From NCBI RefSeq assembly GCF_032854445.1, contig NC_088301.1, positions 59,036,512 through 59,100,511 of the forward strand: 64,000 nt of DNA, given 5' to 3'. The notes below the pieces were generated by a model, which made no database searches, was not told the DNA's origin, and saw nothing but the letters and a program-made list of their open reading frames with translations. Source of the stretch: Liolophura sinensis. Its lineage: Eukaryota > Mollusca > Polyplacophora > Chitonida > Chitonidae. How positions within the stretch are numbered: the stretch's first letter is position 1; each line of letters opens with the position of its first letter. Below are positions 13,501 to 26,700 of this stretch, piece after piece. A program made the position numbers and the translations under genes.

Positions 13501-16500
13501 ACCTAAGTTACTGCTTTATTTTTCTTGTATGTGCTTAAAAATTGAATGTTAGTTCAGTTAGAAAGTAAACTTTAATAATAAACATTTAAACTTAGTTTTC
13601 CAGATAATAGGCTGTTTATTGGCCCTACATAGTATTTTATTGGTATTCTTAAACAATATATTAACCATATTATCTTAGTTTAAGTTAGAACAACAGCAAA
13701 AAAGGCATGAAACTATAAGAATGAACTCATCCCTCATCATTTATGGTTTATGGAATCACAGAGCCCTCCTAATGTAACTGGTGACATTGTAGGTGAGTTT
13801 ATTGCGGTATGAGAACGGCCAGTTAGATCAGTCCTCGGTGATTCCTGTAGTTGACGGAGGAACAGAAGGGTTCAAAGGGAATGCCCGTGTAATCCTCCCA
13901 GGGATGACGGCCTGTGTGGAGTGCACACTTGACCTCTACCCACCACAAGTGAGTCCTGAATATAGTCATGTGGCAAAAAAAATTCCTTGTTTTCACTTTT
14001 CATGAGTGTAACACCAGATGTTGCATAGTTTTAATACATGTACCTCAGGGGCTCATTTTTATTCTCCACTTATTAAAAAGATTTATTTATTGTGTGGAAT
14101 TGAAGCAAATGACAAACTTTGTTTTTTGGGCTAAGGGTGGCAGCATGTGTGTTGTTGTTGTTGTTGTTGTTGGGATGGTGTTGTCTATTCAGCAGTGCTA
14201 CATATATGCTACAGCCATGTTCCTGTGTACTGTTCACTGTAAGATGAGGAATATTAAGGAGTTGGCCCAAACTTTGACGTGCATATGTATGATTTTTGAT
14301 ACCCTAATTCTTCATTCTTCTGAGAGAACTATGTAGTGTTGAGAAATATTTTGCACTGTTTTATGAAGCTTGCATCTTTATTGGCACAAAAAAATCATAG
14401 TTACTGTCATTTTCATAATGAATGTATTCATAAATTCCACTGAAAAAAAGTGCTTTAGTGGTTGAAAAGGTTGAAGATTTACAGTAATATGATTTACTTT
14501 TACTTATAGATAAATTTCCCATTGTGCACTATTGCCCACACTCCAAGATTACCAGAACATTGCATAGAATATGTGAGGATTTTGTTGTGGCCTAAGGAGA
14601 ATCCATTTGGGGGTAAGAAATACTGAAACATGGCTTGGCTATGTAGTCTCCTTTGTTAAGTTATAAATATGGAGCATACTCTTAATGTATGTTAGTGTTT
14701 AAAGACATAGTGTTTAGACTGGCATGTACAGATTAGAATACAAATTGTAGGTGTTTATAATGACATGTCAGAGGTAGAATTAATGCAGGTTGGAAGGATC
14801 TTGAAGTTTGATTACTTGTGCATGGATAAGTTAATTTTTTAAATATTTCATTGGTGTGATCAATTCCAAAAAATTAGAGCAAATTCATTATATAATGAAT
14901 TCTGGATCTCAAACAAAACAATGTCTTGTATGTATGTGTGTTTGAGGTTTTATGTCCTACTTACCATTTTCCAGTCATGTAGAGAAAGTGTAAATAGCCA
15001 GTGATGTTCCCCAAAACACTACGTGTGCCTGATATATATTTTGTAGAAGATGTGTCAATAGACGGTGATGATCCCAACCACATTAAGTGGATCCTTGAGA
15101 AGGCAATGGAGAGAGCTCAGGCTTATAACATCACTGGAGTCACCTACAGGCTAACTCAAGGTACTGTGCTGTGCCAAAAAATAGCTGACACAAGGGCTTG
15201 TGGTACACATAGTAGACCACAGTGCTGTCCTTATAAACAGCTGACACAAGGGCTTATGGCACACACAATAGGCCACAGTGCTGTCCTTATAAACAGCTGA
15301 CCCAAGGGTTTAGGTTACACACAATAGACCACAGAGCTGTCCCGATAAACAGCTGACACAAGAGCTTATGGTACACACAATAGGCCACAGTGCTGTCCTT
15401 ATAAACAGCTGACACAAGGGCTTATATACACAGTGATCCACAGTGCTGTCCCAGTAAACAGCTGACACAAGGGCTTTTGGTACACACAATAGGCCACAGA
15501 GCTGTCCCAATAAACCGCTGACACAAGGGCTTATATACACAGTGATCCACAGTGCTGTCCCAATAAACAGCTGACACCAGGGCTTATGGTACACACAATA
15601 GGCCACAGAGCTGTCCCAATAAACAGCTGACACCAGGGCTTATGGTACACACAATAGGCCACAGTGCTGTCACAATAAACTGCTGACCCAGGGGTTTAGG
15701 TTACACACAATAGACCACAGTGCTGTCACAGTAAACAACCGACACAAGGGCTTATGGTACACACAGTAGACCACAGTGCTGTCCTTATAAACAGCTGACA
15801 CAAGGGCTTATATACACAGTGATCCACAGTGCTGTCCCAGTAAACAGCTGACACAAGGGCTTATAGTACACACAATAAGCCACAGAGCTGTCCCAATAAA
15901 CCGCTGACACAAGGGCTTATATACACAGTGATCCACAGTGTTGTCCCAGTAAACAGCTGACACAAGGGCTTATGGTACACACAATAGGCCACAGAGCTGT
16001 CCCAATAAACAGCTGACACCAGGGCTTATGGTACACACAATAGGCCACAGTGCTGTCACAATAAACTGCTGACCCAGGGGTTTAGGTTACACACAATAGA
16101 CCACAGTGCTGTCACAGTAAACAACTGACACAAGGGCTTATGGTACACACAGTAGACCACAGTGCTGTCCTTATAAACAGGTGACACAAGGGCTTATATA
16201 CACAGTGATCCACAGTGCTGTCCCAATAAACAGCTGACACCAGGGCTTATGGTACACACGGCAGACCACAGTGCTGTCCCAGTAAACAGTAAAACACTCA
16301 AGGATATTCTACTTAAGTGGAGAAATGTGACCAATTTTACCTCATTGCTGAATTTTAAATCACAAGGAAACTGATTTATTAAATCACAATGTAAACTTTA
16401 CAAATTGTTCTTATTGTAGGTGTTGTGAAAAGGATTATCCCAGCAGTGGCCTCAACTAATGCTGTGATATCAGGTGAGTTCTCTGGTGATGGGATCTTTA

Positions 16501-18628
16501 CCATAGTTTTCTCCTAGCATCTTGACGTATTGACGTGGAGTGTAAATTTTGTATAAAAAAAAACACTTGGAATGTGATTTCACCCTTAATGTTTCTTTTA
16601 ACTGCGTACATGAAGTAGAGGAAGATAAGGTCTAAAGGATCAGCTCTTCCAATCCACCAGTAAATAATGTTTTCCCACTTTTTTTTTTCAGCCACATGTG
16701 CTACAGAAGTTTTCAAAATAGCATCAAGGTAAGTTCACAAGAGTCCACACGTCATGTAGCGGAGCATATTTTCTCTATACGTTTCTGTATATGTGGTATG
16801 CATTATGCGTTCACAATTTACATACAGTGTGTAGATTGGTCTTTTGTCTTACATACTGTAATTTCCGGTTATTATCAGCTGTAGTTCTCAGAATATCATT
16901 CATTATTTTTCATTTCCTGTAACTTTCATTGTTAGCTTTCACCTCGTCATCTTTATGCCTCTACCTCATGTAATGTCTAAACACTGTGTTCTTATGATCT
17001 AATAACGAATATTGTTTGTAGACAGAATATTGTGACGAGAGAACTGGTCTTATTTCAGCTGTGCTCTTCCACTAAACAACTACATGAATTTCAATGATGT
17101 TGAAGGAATTTACACATACACATTTGAAGCAGAGAAAAAGGTGGGTGATATAAAAAGAGGCAATGTTGTGTTTTTTGACAAGTATTGAAACTCGATAAAT
17201 ATCCAAGTTTATTACACATAGTACTGCATAAAGCACAGGTTATGTTTGTATTAAACCTTGACCTGTTCTTACCTGTTTCAGTGGGATGCTATTCCCCACA
17301 TAATACTTATTTTTGTTGTGTGTCAGGACAATTGTCTAGTGTGCAGCCAAATCCCTCAGACTCTGTCATTCTCAGACACAGCAAAGTTACAAGACATCAT
17401 TAATTACCTGGTGGAGTCTGCCTCGTAGTAAGTGTTTTCTACATTATTAATTATCTATATTTTACTATTATATTTTACCCTTTGTTCTGTGCCATCTGAC
17501 TAGCAAATTTAACTCTTTCACAGGTATTTATTAGGTGAAAGCAGGGTCAGTCTGGTAGTGGTTGTTTATTAAATTAACTCATTCCTAAGGGGATCTAAAC
17601 GAACACCTCCCACAACCCACTGTTTGTCACTGTACAGTGGTTGTTTATTAAATTAACTCGCTCCTAACCAGATCTAAACGAACACCTCCCACAACCCACA
17701 GTTTGTCACTGTACAGTGGTTGTTTATTAAATTAACTCGTTCCTAATGAGATCTAAGCGAACACCTCCCACAACCCACTGTTTGTCACTGTACAGTGGTT
17801 GTTTATTAAATTAACTCATTCCTTTGACTGGTTGTTGTTTGAAATTATCATGGTCAGTGGTATTTTGAGAAGTGAAGTCAGATATTTGACTGGTTGGTGT
17901 TTGAAATGATCATGCTCAGTTGTAATTTGAGAAGTGAAGTCAGATTTTTAACTGGTTGGTGTTTAGAAATGATCATGCTCAATGGTAGTTTCATACTGAA
18001 ACTGTCACCAACAGTGTATTGTGTTGTGGGCATACAGTCACTGGTTCTGTTTTTTCAAATTGTAGCAAGTGTTTAGCTAAATGAATGTTTTATAATACGT
18101 ACAAGATGGAACATCACTCCTGACAAAGTTGGACCAAGTATAATACCTGAATTCACTTTGTTTAATTTTCAGTCAGATGAAATCTCCAGGCATTGCAACT
18201 ACTGTTAATGGAAGGAACAAAACTCTGTATATGCAAACAGTGAAATCCATCGAAGAAAGGACCAGAGAAAACTTAAAGAAGACCCTGAATGGTAAGTCTT
18301 TCTCTAAGTTCCACTCTTTGAACTTGATGGACTACAATGATTTTGTAATTCAATCCTGAATCAAGTCATACCCAAGATTTCAACATCGGTAATTTTGGCA
18401 CTGCATGTTTCTCACTTGGCAGTAAGCCGTTGTGGTATGTCTGATATAATGTTGAATGATGCTAGTCCCCTATCAACAAAGTCATCGGATAATACAAATG
18501 ATATAAAATTTATTTTGTTACTTTCAGAATTGGGCCTGGTGGATGGACAGGAGCTGTATGTGGCAGATGCATCAACCCCGTCCACAGTAACATTTAAGTT
18601 ACAGCTGGGAACAGAAATGGAGAAATAA
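10509..18628 (+). CDS. UBA3: NEDD8-activating enzyme E1 catalytic subunit, 15 coding exons
   Basis: Coding exons: 10509-10604, 11467-11547, 11849-11931, 12579-12659, 12878-12921, 13426-13490, 13793-13948, 14510-14612, 15047-15160, 16420-16473, 16692-16728, 17059-17140, 17327-17427, 18173-18291 and 18528-18628. Phases agree throughout and give 438 residues, close to the family length. With its partner NAE1 the enzyme adenylates NEDD8, forms a thioester and passes NEDD8 to UBE2M for cullin modification. Visible motifs are the nucleotide loop GAGGLG (47-52), [11 protein letters not shown], zinc cysteines 191/194 and 335/338, the catalytic Cys208 in [16 protein letters not shown], and [15 protein letters not shown]. 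The C-terminal ubiquitin-fold domain (from about 350) ends [17 protein letters not shown]. The start is the first ATG of its exon (AGACATGG context). All key residues are intact. Introns carry a minisatellite beginning directly after the 15160 donor. Confidence 0.97.
10622..10658 (+). repeat. Poly-T/poly-G homopolymer tract
   Basis: A run of about 22 T is followed directly by about 13 G, 18 bp after the splice donor at 10604/10605 in a UBA3 intron. The sequence is prone to length error in assembly and could form a G-rich structure in the transcript. Confidence 0.8.
11200..11286 (+). mobile_element. SINE family 1, 3' fragment
   Basis: A truncated copy in a UBA3 intron keeps only the 3' end: the CTGGCCGC block, ATATTCTTGAGTACGGCG, TAAAACACCAATCAAATAAA and an A-rich tail. 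It matches the ends of the fuller copies at 21004 and 46018. Confidence 0.75.
15165..16290 (+). repeat. Minisatellite, ~57-bp units with higher-order pattern, in UBA3 intron
   Basis: About 20 units contain CAGCTGACACAAGGGCTTA, a GGTACACACAATAGGCCACA-type block and GTGCTGTCCC. Two unit types alternate, a longer one with GGTACACACAATAGG and a shorter one with TATACACAGTGATCC, which creates multi-unit higher-order repeats. The array starts within a few bases of the exon donor at 15160 and runs to about 16290, 130 bp before the next exon. Open frames read through it are artefacts. Confidence 0.92.
17555..17822 (+). repeat. Tandem repeat, ~79-bp units (about 3.4 copies)
   Basis: Units contain GTGGTTGTTTATTAAATTAA, CTAAACGAACACCTCCCACA and GTTTGTCACTGTACA. 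The array lies in the UBA3 intron between the exons ending 17427 and starting 18173. Confidence 0.85.
17824..17995 (+). repeat. Tandem repeat, ~61-bp units (about 3 diverged copies)
   Basis: Three diverged units of the form TTGACTGGTTGGTGTTTGAA, ATGATCATGCTCAGT, TTTGAGAAGTGAAGTCAGAT follow directly after the 79-bp array in the same UBA3 intron. They are unrelated to it in sequence. Confidence 0.75.
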
Positions 18629-19255
18629 CACAACTGCACCATAGATGTGATTCATCCTTGTGACATTCATAGTGCTTACTAAATGACTGAAATAATGTGA
18701 TAAATTTTATTAAACAGCAAACATTGCAGACTTTGCCTTGAAAAGAGTGAATGAGGATGTTTTTGTGTGAGAAAAGAAATGCACCTTCCCAAGGCTTCCA
18801 GTTCAAAAGTGTGTACTGTCTGTGCATGCTGTTTTTCAGTAAATCATAGCTGAATAAGCTGAAGGATAAGCCTTCATAGCCATCTACTTATTAGAGAAAT
18901 ACAATGTAACTTTGGATGTAAACCTAAATTTACAGTAACTATGTAGATGTACATAATGTATATATATTTACAGCGAAGGATTTTTGTATGAATATGTACA
19001 TGTTCTGGTTTTAAGGTGTCCACACATGGCTCTGGTTTGACCCCCCCCCCCCCCCCCAAATTTTTTTTCTTTAATAACAACCTGGTACATTTACTAGTGG
19101 TGTTATGTTGCATAATGGTCATGGATTAAGCTAAACATTCAAGAAAACCATTTGCTCTCCACCAGTGGGTATCTCAGTATATATTCTCAGTAACAGACAT
19201 ACAGCCTTACACCAGCCACGCCAGTTTCCTCCATCCGTAAAACTCTTCACCGTTG

Positions 19256-19342
19256 TGTACATGTAGGTGTGTGTATAAGTGTACATGTAAGTGTACATAT
19301 AAGTGTACATGTAAGTGTACGTATAAGTGTACATGTAAGTGA
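19256..19342 (+). repeat. Short tandem repeat of AAGTGTACATGT / AAGTGTACATAT type
   Basis: Alternating 12-bp units (AAGTGTACATGT, AAGTGTACATAT) repeat about seven times. The reverse strand gives a spurious MYTYTYM-type open frame. Confidence 0.85.
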
Positions 19343-20055
19343 AAGCCTCTTGAGTATGTGAACAAATGTGAACATCTTCAACTGAAGTACTTTATTAAAG
19401 TTCATTCATTCCATTGTATTCATTAAATTTCTTATATTCTGTGTGTGCGATTAATTTATAGTCACCAAGGTAATATTACAGATTTAAATTTTGCACCTTT
19501 GATTCTTACCAGTAATAAATGGAGTTTCCACAATGCTACAGGTACTCTTCTAAAGATCTAGTGAATGAATCCAAACTAACATTGTTCATGTAGATGGACC
19601 GAGACTGGTTGGTCTCTTATTGTAAGGTCAGCAAGTGTGGTAATGTGATCTTGGGCAAGTATGTTGTATACCTGTCTTGTAATAAGGTTAATGCACTCAT
19701 GGTTTGTGAAATGCGTAGATCCATTCCACTCTAGTGTCCACCAGAACTATTTAAACATGAAGGATGGAGGAGTATGGACGGCAGTTGGGTAGTGGGCCTG
19801 TTTTCTTATTGACCCGTTTAACATCTTGTTGCTGTAATGAAGGCACACAATGATGTAAGTGCTGTGCAAGAAGTCTACCCTTATTAAACTTTTTACATGT
19901 AAAGAAGTGAACAAAAATACTATAATTTTCTTGTTTGGTATTATTTTCTATGCCGGTGTGTGCGTGTTTATATAATGAATGGGTAGATGGGGTGAGAGCA
20001 TTCACTAGCTTATATCTGCCCAGCATTTTAAAGGGGCAGATGTCATTCTATTAAT

Positions 20056-20277
20056 CAGGGGCCAAGGTGTCGGATGTGGTTAGAACCTCTCACCACTGTA
20101 GTCTCTGTGAGTGAAGTGCAGCTAATGCTAGCTCCTCTCTAGCCATACATGGGAAAGTTCCAGCAACCTGCAGACAGTCATGGGTTTCCTCTGATCTCTG
20201 CTCAGTTTCCTCCCACCATAATGGTGAAATATTCTTGAGTATGACGTAAAACCCATATCAAGTAAAAAAATACATAA
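20056..20277 (+). mobile_element. SINE family 1, diverged copy
   Basis: Matches the full copy at 21004 in order: CTCTCACCACTG..GTCTCTGTGAGT, AGCAACCTGCAGA, GGGTTTCCTC, CCACCATAATGG, AAATATTCTTGAGTATGACG and an A-rich tail. The tRNA-like head is eroded. Confidence 0.7.
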
Positions 20278-20775
20278 AATATTTTGCATGTAACAGAATG
20301 AAGTTAACAGCTTCAGTAGATGTTTCGATCTAACACAGCAAATGTAATACTGGTATCAGTAGAATTTAAATCAGTATGTGGTAAGTTAGAGGTTAGATGT
20401 TTAATATGCGTCCAAAATATAGTGATATATTCAGTACAATCTAATATGTATCACACTGAAGCGCACCAGTTTCTAAGCACAGAGTTTTTCACATTCGTTG
20501 GCGTAAATAAACATTGCATGGTAAAATTTTGTGGATAATCTTAAATTGTGATTGTCTTATCTGTGGGTGCTGTAAATAAAACTTTCCATGAGTAAGTCCG
20601 TGCATCTTTATCATAATTTTGATGATAACTCCATGGCATATATAACTTGCTGACTTCTTGAACAAAATAGCAAAACTAAATCTGTATAAATTAACACCAT
20701 TGTGACTGAAAGTATTGCCACGGGCTGAAATAGTTCGAATTACTTCCCTTGTCTTGCACTCTTCAGTAAAGAAAC

Positions 20776-23700
20776 ATGGCGGTAAACCTTGAAAGGCACT
20801 TCAACTTCTCAGAAATCCAACATTTGAAACACAATATTGAACGTTCTGAAAGGTTACACCAAGCTCAAGCTGAACACTTGTGTTTCGTAAGTTTTGTCAC
20901 AAGACATTGATTCAAAATAATGATACACTGCCACAATAGCACAATCTTCTATAAAGATCCCAATAACAGTCCGCTGTTGTTGTAACAGTAACATTACCTA
21001 TATTGCCCTCCGTGGCTCAGTTGGTTAACGCGCTAGCGTAATGACCCAGGAGCCTTTCACCAATGTGGTCGCTGTGAGTTCAAGTCCAGCCCATGCTAGC
21101 TTCCTCTCCGGCGGTACGTGGGAAGTTCTACCAGCAACCTGCCGATGATCAAGGGTTTCCTCCCACCATAATGCTGGCCGCCGTCATATAAATGAAATAT
21201 TCTTGAGCACGGCGTAAAACACCAATCAAATAAATAAATAAATAAGCTATATTGCCTAACTACCACCATTCACAAGGAATTGTCGCTGAGTATCTTTGGA
21301 TCCGCCGCGGGCATTCTGTGATTGCCGTGTACAACGCCTGTGGTTGCCTGCTGGTCACCTTTCCCTGTGTCCCACTTCAAATCCCGCTCCGATAGCTCGG
21401 TTGGTAGAGCATCAGCTTCTGGGGCGGTAGATTCAGGGTCAATCCTGGGTCAGGTCGCGCCTAAGACTTTATAAGGGGAAGATGTTAACTTTCTTGTGTG
21501 GCATTCAGCATTAAGGGAATAGTGCAACCACTGGTTGACCCTTATCAGTATAATGGCTCGGGCAGGGCAGGTTACTTGCCTTCGATAAGTTATCTCATTG
21601 AAGCAGGACTAAATGTAAGAGGGGTGAAAATCCATCCTGCAACAAGGAGGTGCATTACATGCACTCTAAGAACTCTTGGCCTCATATGACTGCAAAATTG
21701 TTAAGCATGACGTTAATTTAAACCCTAAGCACTCAGTCAAATGTGTTTTGCAGATGCATGGGGTTCTTACAGTGGCCCATTAGTGCCATTCAAAGTTTTT
21801 AACATTTTCTACTGATTTACAATAATTTGGAGGACTTTCAAATGAAACATCACCATAAACAAAAAATTTGAAGTATGTGCAAATTGGAATTAATGCAGAA
21901 ACAAAAGCATTTTACACTAAAATGAAAATTGATAAATACAACTTAAAACACCAAAAAATGTAAACCTTTTCTACTCAGGGAAAACCTTTACTTAATGGTG
22001 GAAACATTTTCTCCATGGTGTAAACCTTTTCTTGTTGGTGTAAATTTTTTCCTCATTGTGTAAACCTTTTATCCACGGTGGAAAGGTTTCTCCGCAGTGG
22101 AAAACCCATGTGATGACATTTGCCATCTTTGATGATGAACATACGCTTCCTGGGATGCAGAGTCTAATATCTCAGATCAAGGTTAACTGTCACATGGGTT
22201 TCCGCTGCAGAGAAAATGTTTTCACCGTGGAGAAAATGTTTACACTGCAGACAAATGATTTACACCATGCAGAAAATGTTTTTTCACTGTTTTTTAAAGT
22301 TTATAGCTGAATTTATCAATTTTATCTAAAATGTTTTTGTGTTTGTGTTAGTTCCCTTTTCCAGATATTTTAAATTCTTTGTTCCTAATAATAAGCTTTC
22401 GTTAGATAATCCTTGAACAACGATAAATCATTAGAAAAATGTTTAAAATTTCGAATGGCACTAACAGGCCATCGTAGGTTCTACATGTAGATTCAAGTCT
22501 AGTTCTTTACAAAAGGTTACTTTGTTTTACAGTTCTAACTTGACACATATATATGCATGTTTTTATAGCTGTGTTAAAACTACCTGCCTCTCATTAACAA
22601 CTGCATGCACACAGGAAGTCACCCAAACCACCACAAATTTGGGGCAAGAGTAAAGCCGGATGGCTATTCCATTGAACCTCTTCAGACATTACCCCTGTCT
22701 GTCTGAAGCAGTGCTGTTTCACACTGATGTTTTAAAACAGCCAAATCTACGACCATCTGGGCATCTAAATTTTCCACAGATATGACTCTTTTCAAAACGT
22801 CTGCTTTAAACAATGTCCCTTCAGCTTACAAGTTTAAAAGCTGATGTTCCTAATACTCTAGCCATTTGGCCCATATCCTGGGCCCATGCAGTTCTTGAGA
22901 GGTAAGTATTTTTTGCCAAGTTATGAAAATATGGGCATATGAGTGTGTGTCAAGTCAGAACTTTAAAACAATCATATTGTAGAGGACTAGGCTCAAGTCA
23001 TAATATGTGGAGGGTTCTGCTGGAGCAAGCCTTTGGGACAGCTATCCTGGTGGTGCTTCTGAATGATTTGCAGTGAATGACAAGGTTTGATGCTGAATGT
23101 CGATGTGAAATCAGGCAGATAATGTGCCATGAATTAGGGGAATTTTGATGGAATGAAATGAAAAGTATTTGAAAGTATCATTTTATTTCTTTGTGATCCC
23201 TGAGACATAAAAATAGTAGATCTAAGATATTGTTAATGTACATCCCTCACATAAGCTCCAGATTCTCAAAGCAATCACAGGCCTGGCCTTACTTACACTG
23301 AAGGCATCAACTTGGTTATCTGGGCATGTAGGATGAAAATTATGAGAACCAGAAAAAAGGATAGAATGGATTCAGACATGAATATTATATTTCCTAGGTG
23401 CTGAGAGTGGAGAGGTACATTGCAGACCCCACATTTCAGTCCCTCGTAAAATCAAAACATGCCACAAATACATCATATGACGTCTATGATCTTGTTATAA
23501 CGGATGGGAAATTTAAGTTGAAGTGTGTTCTGTGGACAGCGCTCAATGCTTTTATTTCAAAAGGAAGGGTAAGTATTGTTGCTGTTCACAATATAAAGAT
23601 TTCTGTTCACTGCAGTAACTTGTGCCTTTAGTGCCTTGGTGATAATTGATTTAAGAACAGAAGAAATTTGTTGATACAGATTTCATCTTGATTCTGATTT

Positions 23701-26700
23701 TTTCGTAGAATTGCCATTTGCTGATTGTAAATTTTTTAAAGTTCCACCAGATGTTGTGCTAACATATTTACTGAAACACTTTTAAAATCTGTGTCTGACA
23801 ACTAATGAGTGGAACTGAAAGGTGTTTATTATTAGAGAAAAACAGCTTTATCGTTCTACAAATCACAGAAGAATATTGCCCTGACCAGAATACAAGTTTT
23901 ATGTTTTGGACCTGAATTATACGAAAAAATTCACCAACTTCTGTGTTATTCATATTCAAGGTGTGTCAGTATTGGTATCTTCTGCGCATCTGTCTCCTAT
24001 TGATTTTTTGTATTATCTGTTGATAGGGGATGTCTGATTATTTTCTTTAGGTTGTGGCTGGATCAGTTATCAAGTTGACCAAATGTACTCTACTCTATGA
24101 TGAGACAGATTTAAATGGTTTTAATTTTGTTCTCATAGAAGATTTGACGGTTGATGGAACTGACATAAACTTTTCAGGTGAGTACTTTAATTGCTACTCA
24201 GCCATGTGAATATTTAAATATTTCAGATTATAACTACATATTTCAATGTTTTGCAATGATGAGAAATATTGAGATAATTTCCATCACATACATTGTACGA
24301 TACACATATACCATAAATAATCAAAAAACATTACCAAAAAGTACATATTTAGTGATAAATGTAATGAAGTGTTACTTTTGCTGTGGAAACTTACATTTGT
24401 TCCAGTAGAATATCACCTTACCTAACAAACAAACCTCAAAACACCCTTCTTTCAGAATGAGCAGCTATCATTTTTCACCTAGTTTGGCAGGTAAAAATGC
24501 ATCGTTTTAGGCACATGAAAGCCTCAAATGATACTTTTGCCATTACTTATATTTATCTGATAAGAAATTAACCAAGCTTCACAAATAACTGTTAAATGGT
24601 TCTGTAAGATGGGTGAAATATTTGGAATTAAACAAAATGTGTCACTTAGAAAATGCTAAACTTTAGGTGAAATTATACAGTAATTTTATGAATGAAATTT
24701 TAAGTCATTTAGGGTATACATATACAATTGTTGGATAACAACAGAATGGTTTACAAACTCGTTTTGGATTAGCATATACATGTACATGTACATGTACGTT
24801 CATACAATAAGTTGTTGAACACCATTGATCTTTGGCTTTTTCATTGTTTATTGTAAACAAAAAGTTGTAAATAAATGTTTGCCTTTTCTTTATGAAAGAT
24901 ATTGACACATCTTTTGAGACGTGTTTTGAGACTGTCTGTCTGTCAGTCCATCTGCGTGTCCATTTTTTTGCTAACACTATCTCCTGAATAGTATACAAAC
25001 AGCTCACCAAACTTACACCACATGAGGAAGAACTCTTGATTTTCAGCGAACTTGACTATAACCTAAGGTCAGTTGGGTCTATATCTCTTGAAATTTGTAA
25101 CAAAGTTTACTAATCATACATAAAACGTAGACTGAGGTATGTAGATTAAAGCTATTTAGTTTTGATGTTCTATGACCAATCGTTTGGCAGTCTGGCAATC
25201 TGTCTGTCGGTCCATTTTCATCTTAACATTCAAAAGCTTTTCCCAAGTTCAGCAGACATACACGTCTTAAGGAAGAACCGTATGGATTTTCAGTGACCTT
25301 AACCTTTTTTTCAAGATCATTAAAATTAATTTTATGAAAGGCTTGTAAACATTAATTCATTCTTTTGAAACTTGTGACCAAAGTTTACTAAACATGCACA
25401 TCTAGGCCGTCTATGCAGATAAATGTATTGAATTTCAATGTTCCACGGCCGATTTTTTTCAGACTTGAATTAAATGTATTTGTTTATGCTGAAATAAGGA
25501 TCCACAGTAATCACATTGCTCAGAAACAAATTAAGAATTTGTTGCTCATAAATTATTCTTATGATTAATGTTGTCCAACTTGAAAATGCCCTTAAACAAG
25601 ACATTCACATGTGTCAAAACTTCATCTATTTGTTAGCTTTCCTTAAGTCTAATGGGTTTTGAGTGTATTGCACAGAATTAATTACACTTACAGTAAATGA
25701 GGAGCGCATTCCCTGGTCTCCTGATGCTTGCACCAGAGAACAAAAGCAGGTGCCACTTGCATCAAGCCGTGGTTGTTATGTGTCCCTTTGGTCTTCCTTT
25801 GAGACGTATGGAGAAGTCTGGGAACAAACAGGTACTTTGGTGTTAAAGGTTGTGCTTGCAAGATTCCAGGTTTCTCAACCAAGTACATGTTTTTCTCATG
25901 GTATTTGATTACACTGCATTCTGTAGTAAAATCTCAATTCAGTAGTTTACTATTTAAATTCTGTTGAAATAAAAATATGTTGTGTTAACCCTTTATAGGA
26001 TTTTTTCTTGTTTCACAATAGCCATTTTAATGACATGTAGTATATGTACTTGTATGCAGTTGCTCAGCAGAAATGGTTAATCTTTGTTCTTGAGCCCTCT
26101 CTAGAATACCCATGAAACAAGTAACTAAATAATAAATAAATCATTAAATGCACAAGGACTGTTCATGGATTCAAAGAATTTTATATGATAGTGTGTTCTG
26201 TCTTCAGTGCCTGATAGTCAGTCTGTCTCAGATACCACTGTATTAGACTGCTACACCTTGAAGGAACTTTCCAGGCTTGGGAGATCAATAAAGGCCAGCT
26301 CAATCCCTCCTGTCATTGTAAGAGTGTTAACTAGATCCAGGCTACGGCAGTATGCAAAACCGCAAAAAGCGGAAAAATGGCCATACCAAGTGAGTAGTTC
26401 AAGTTGAAAAAATGTCTTCTAAACCTTATATTCTTAGGCAGTCTAATGAAAAGCATGCATGCTAAAAATACCTCAATTGACATTTTATGAAGAAAACAAA
26501 ATTTCTAGTAAGTGACATTAGTATTCCAGAACGACACACAAGATCACATGACATCATGTTTCTTACGGTGGGTGATGGAATTTTAACAAACATCAGATGT
26601 TAGTTTAAAGAGACAAGTTTAATGTCATGATCACCTATACATAATAATCGCACTGGTAGCTTTATATATGTGAATGATCAGCTTACAGCATCTTTGTCCT

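Larger units (their letters stand above)
18629..20775. other. UBA3 3' UTR and spacer to RADX
   Basis: No coding region is supported here. The proximal part is probably UBA3 3' UTR, although no perfect AATAAA is evident close to the stop. It contains a poly-C run (about 19041-19057), a 12-bp tandem repeat (19256-19342) and a degraded SINE (20056-20277). The RADX promoter must lie near 20700. Confidence 0.55.
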
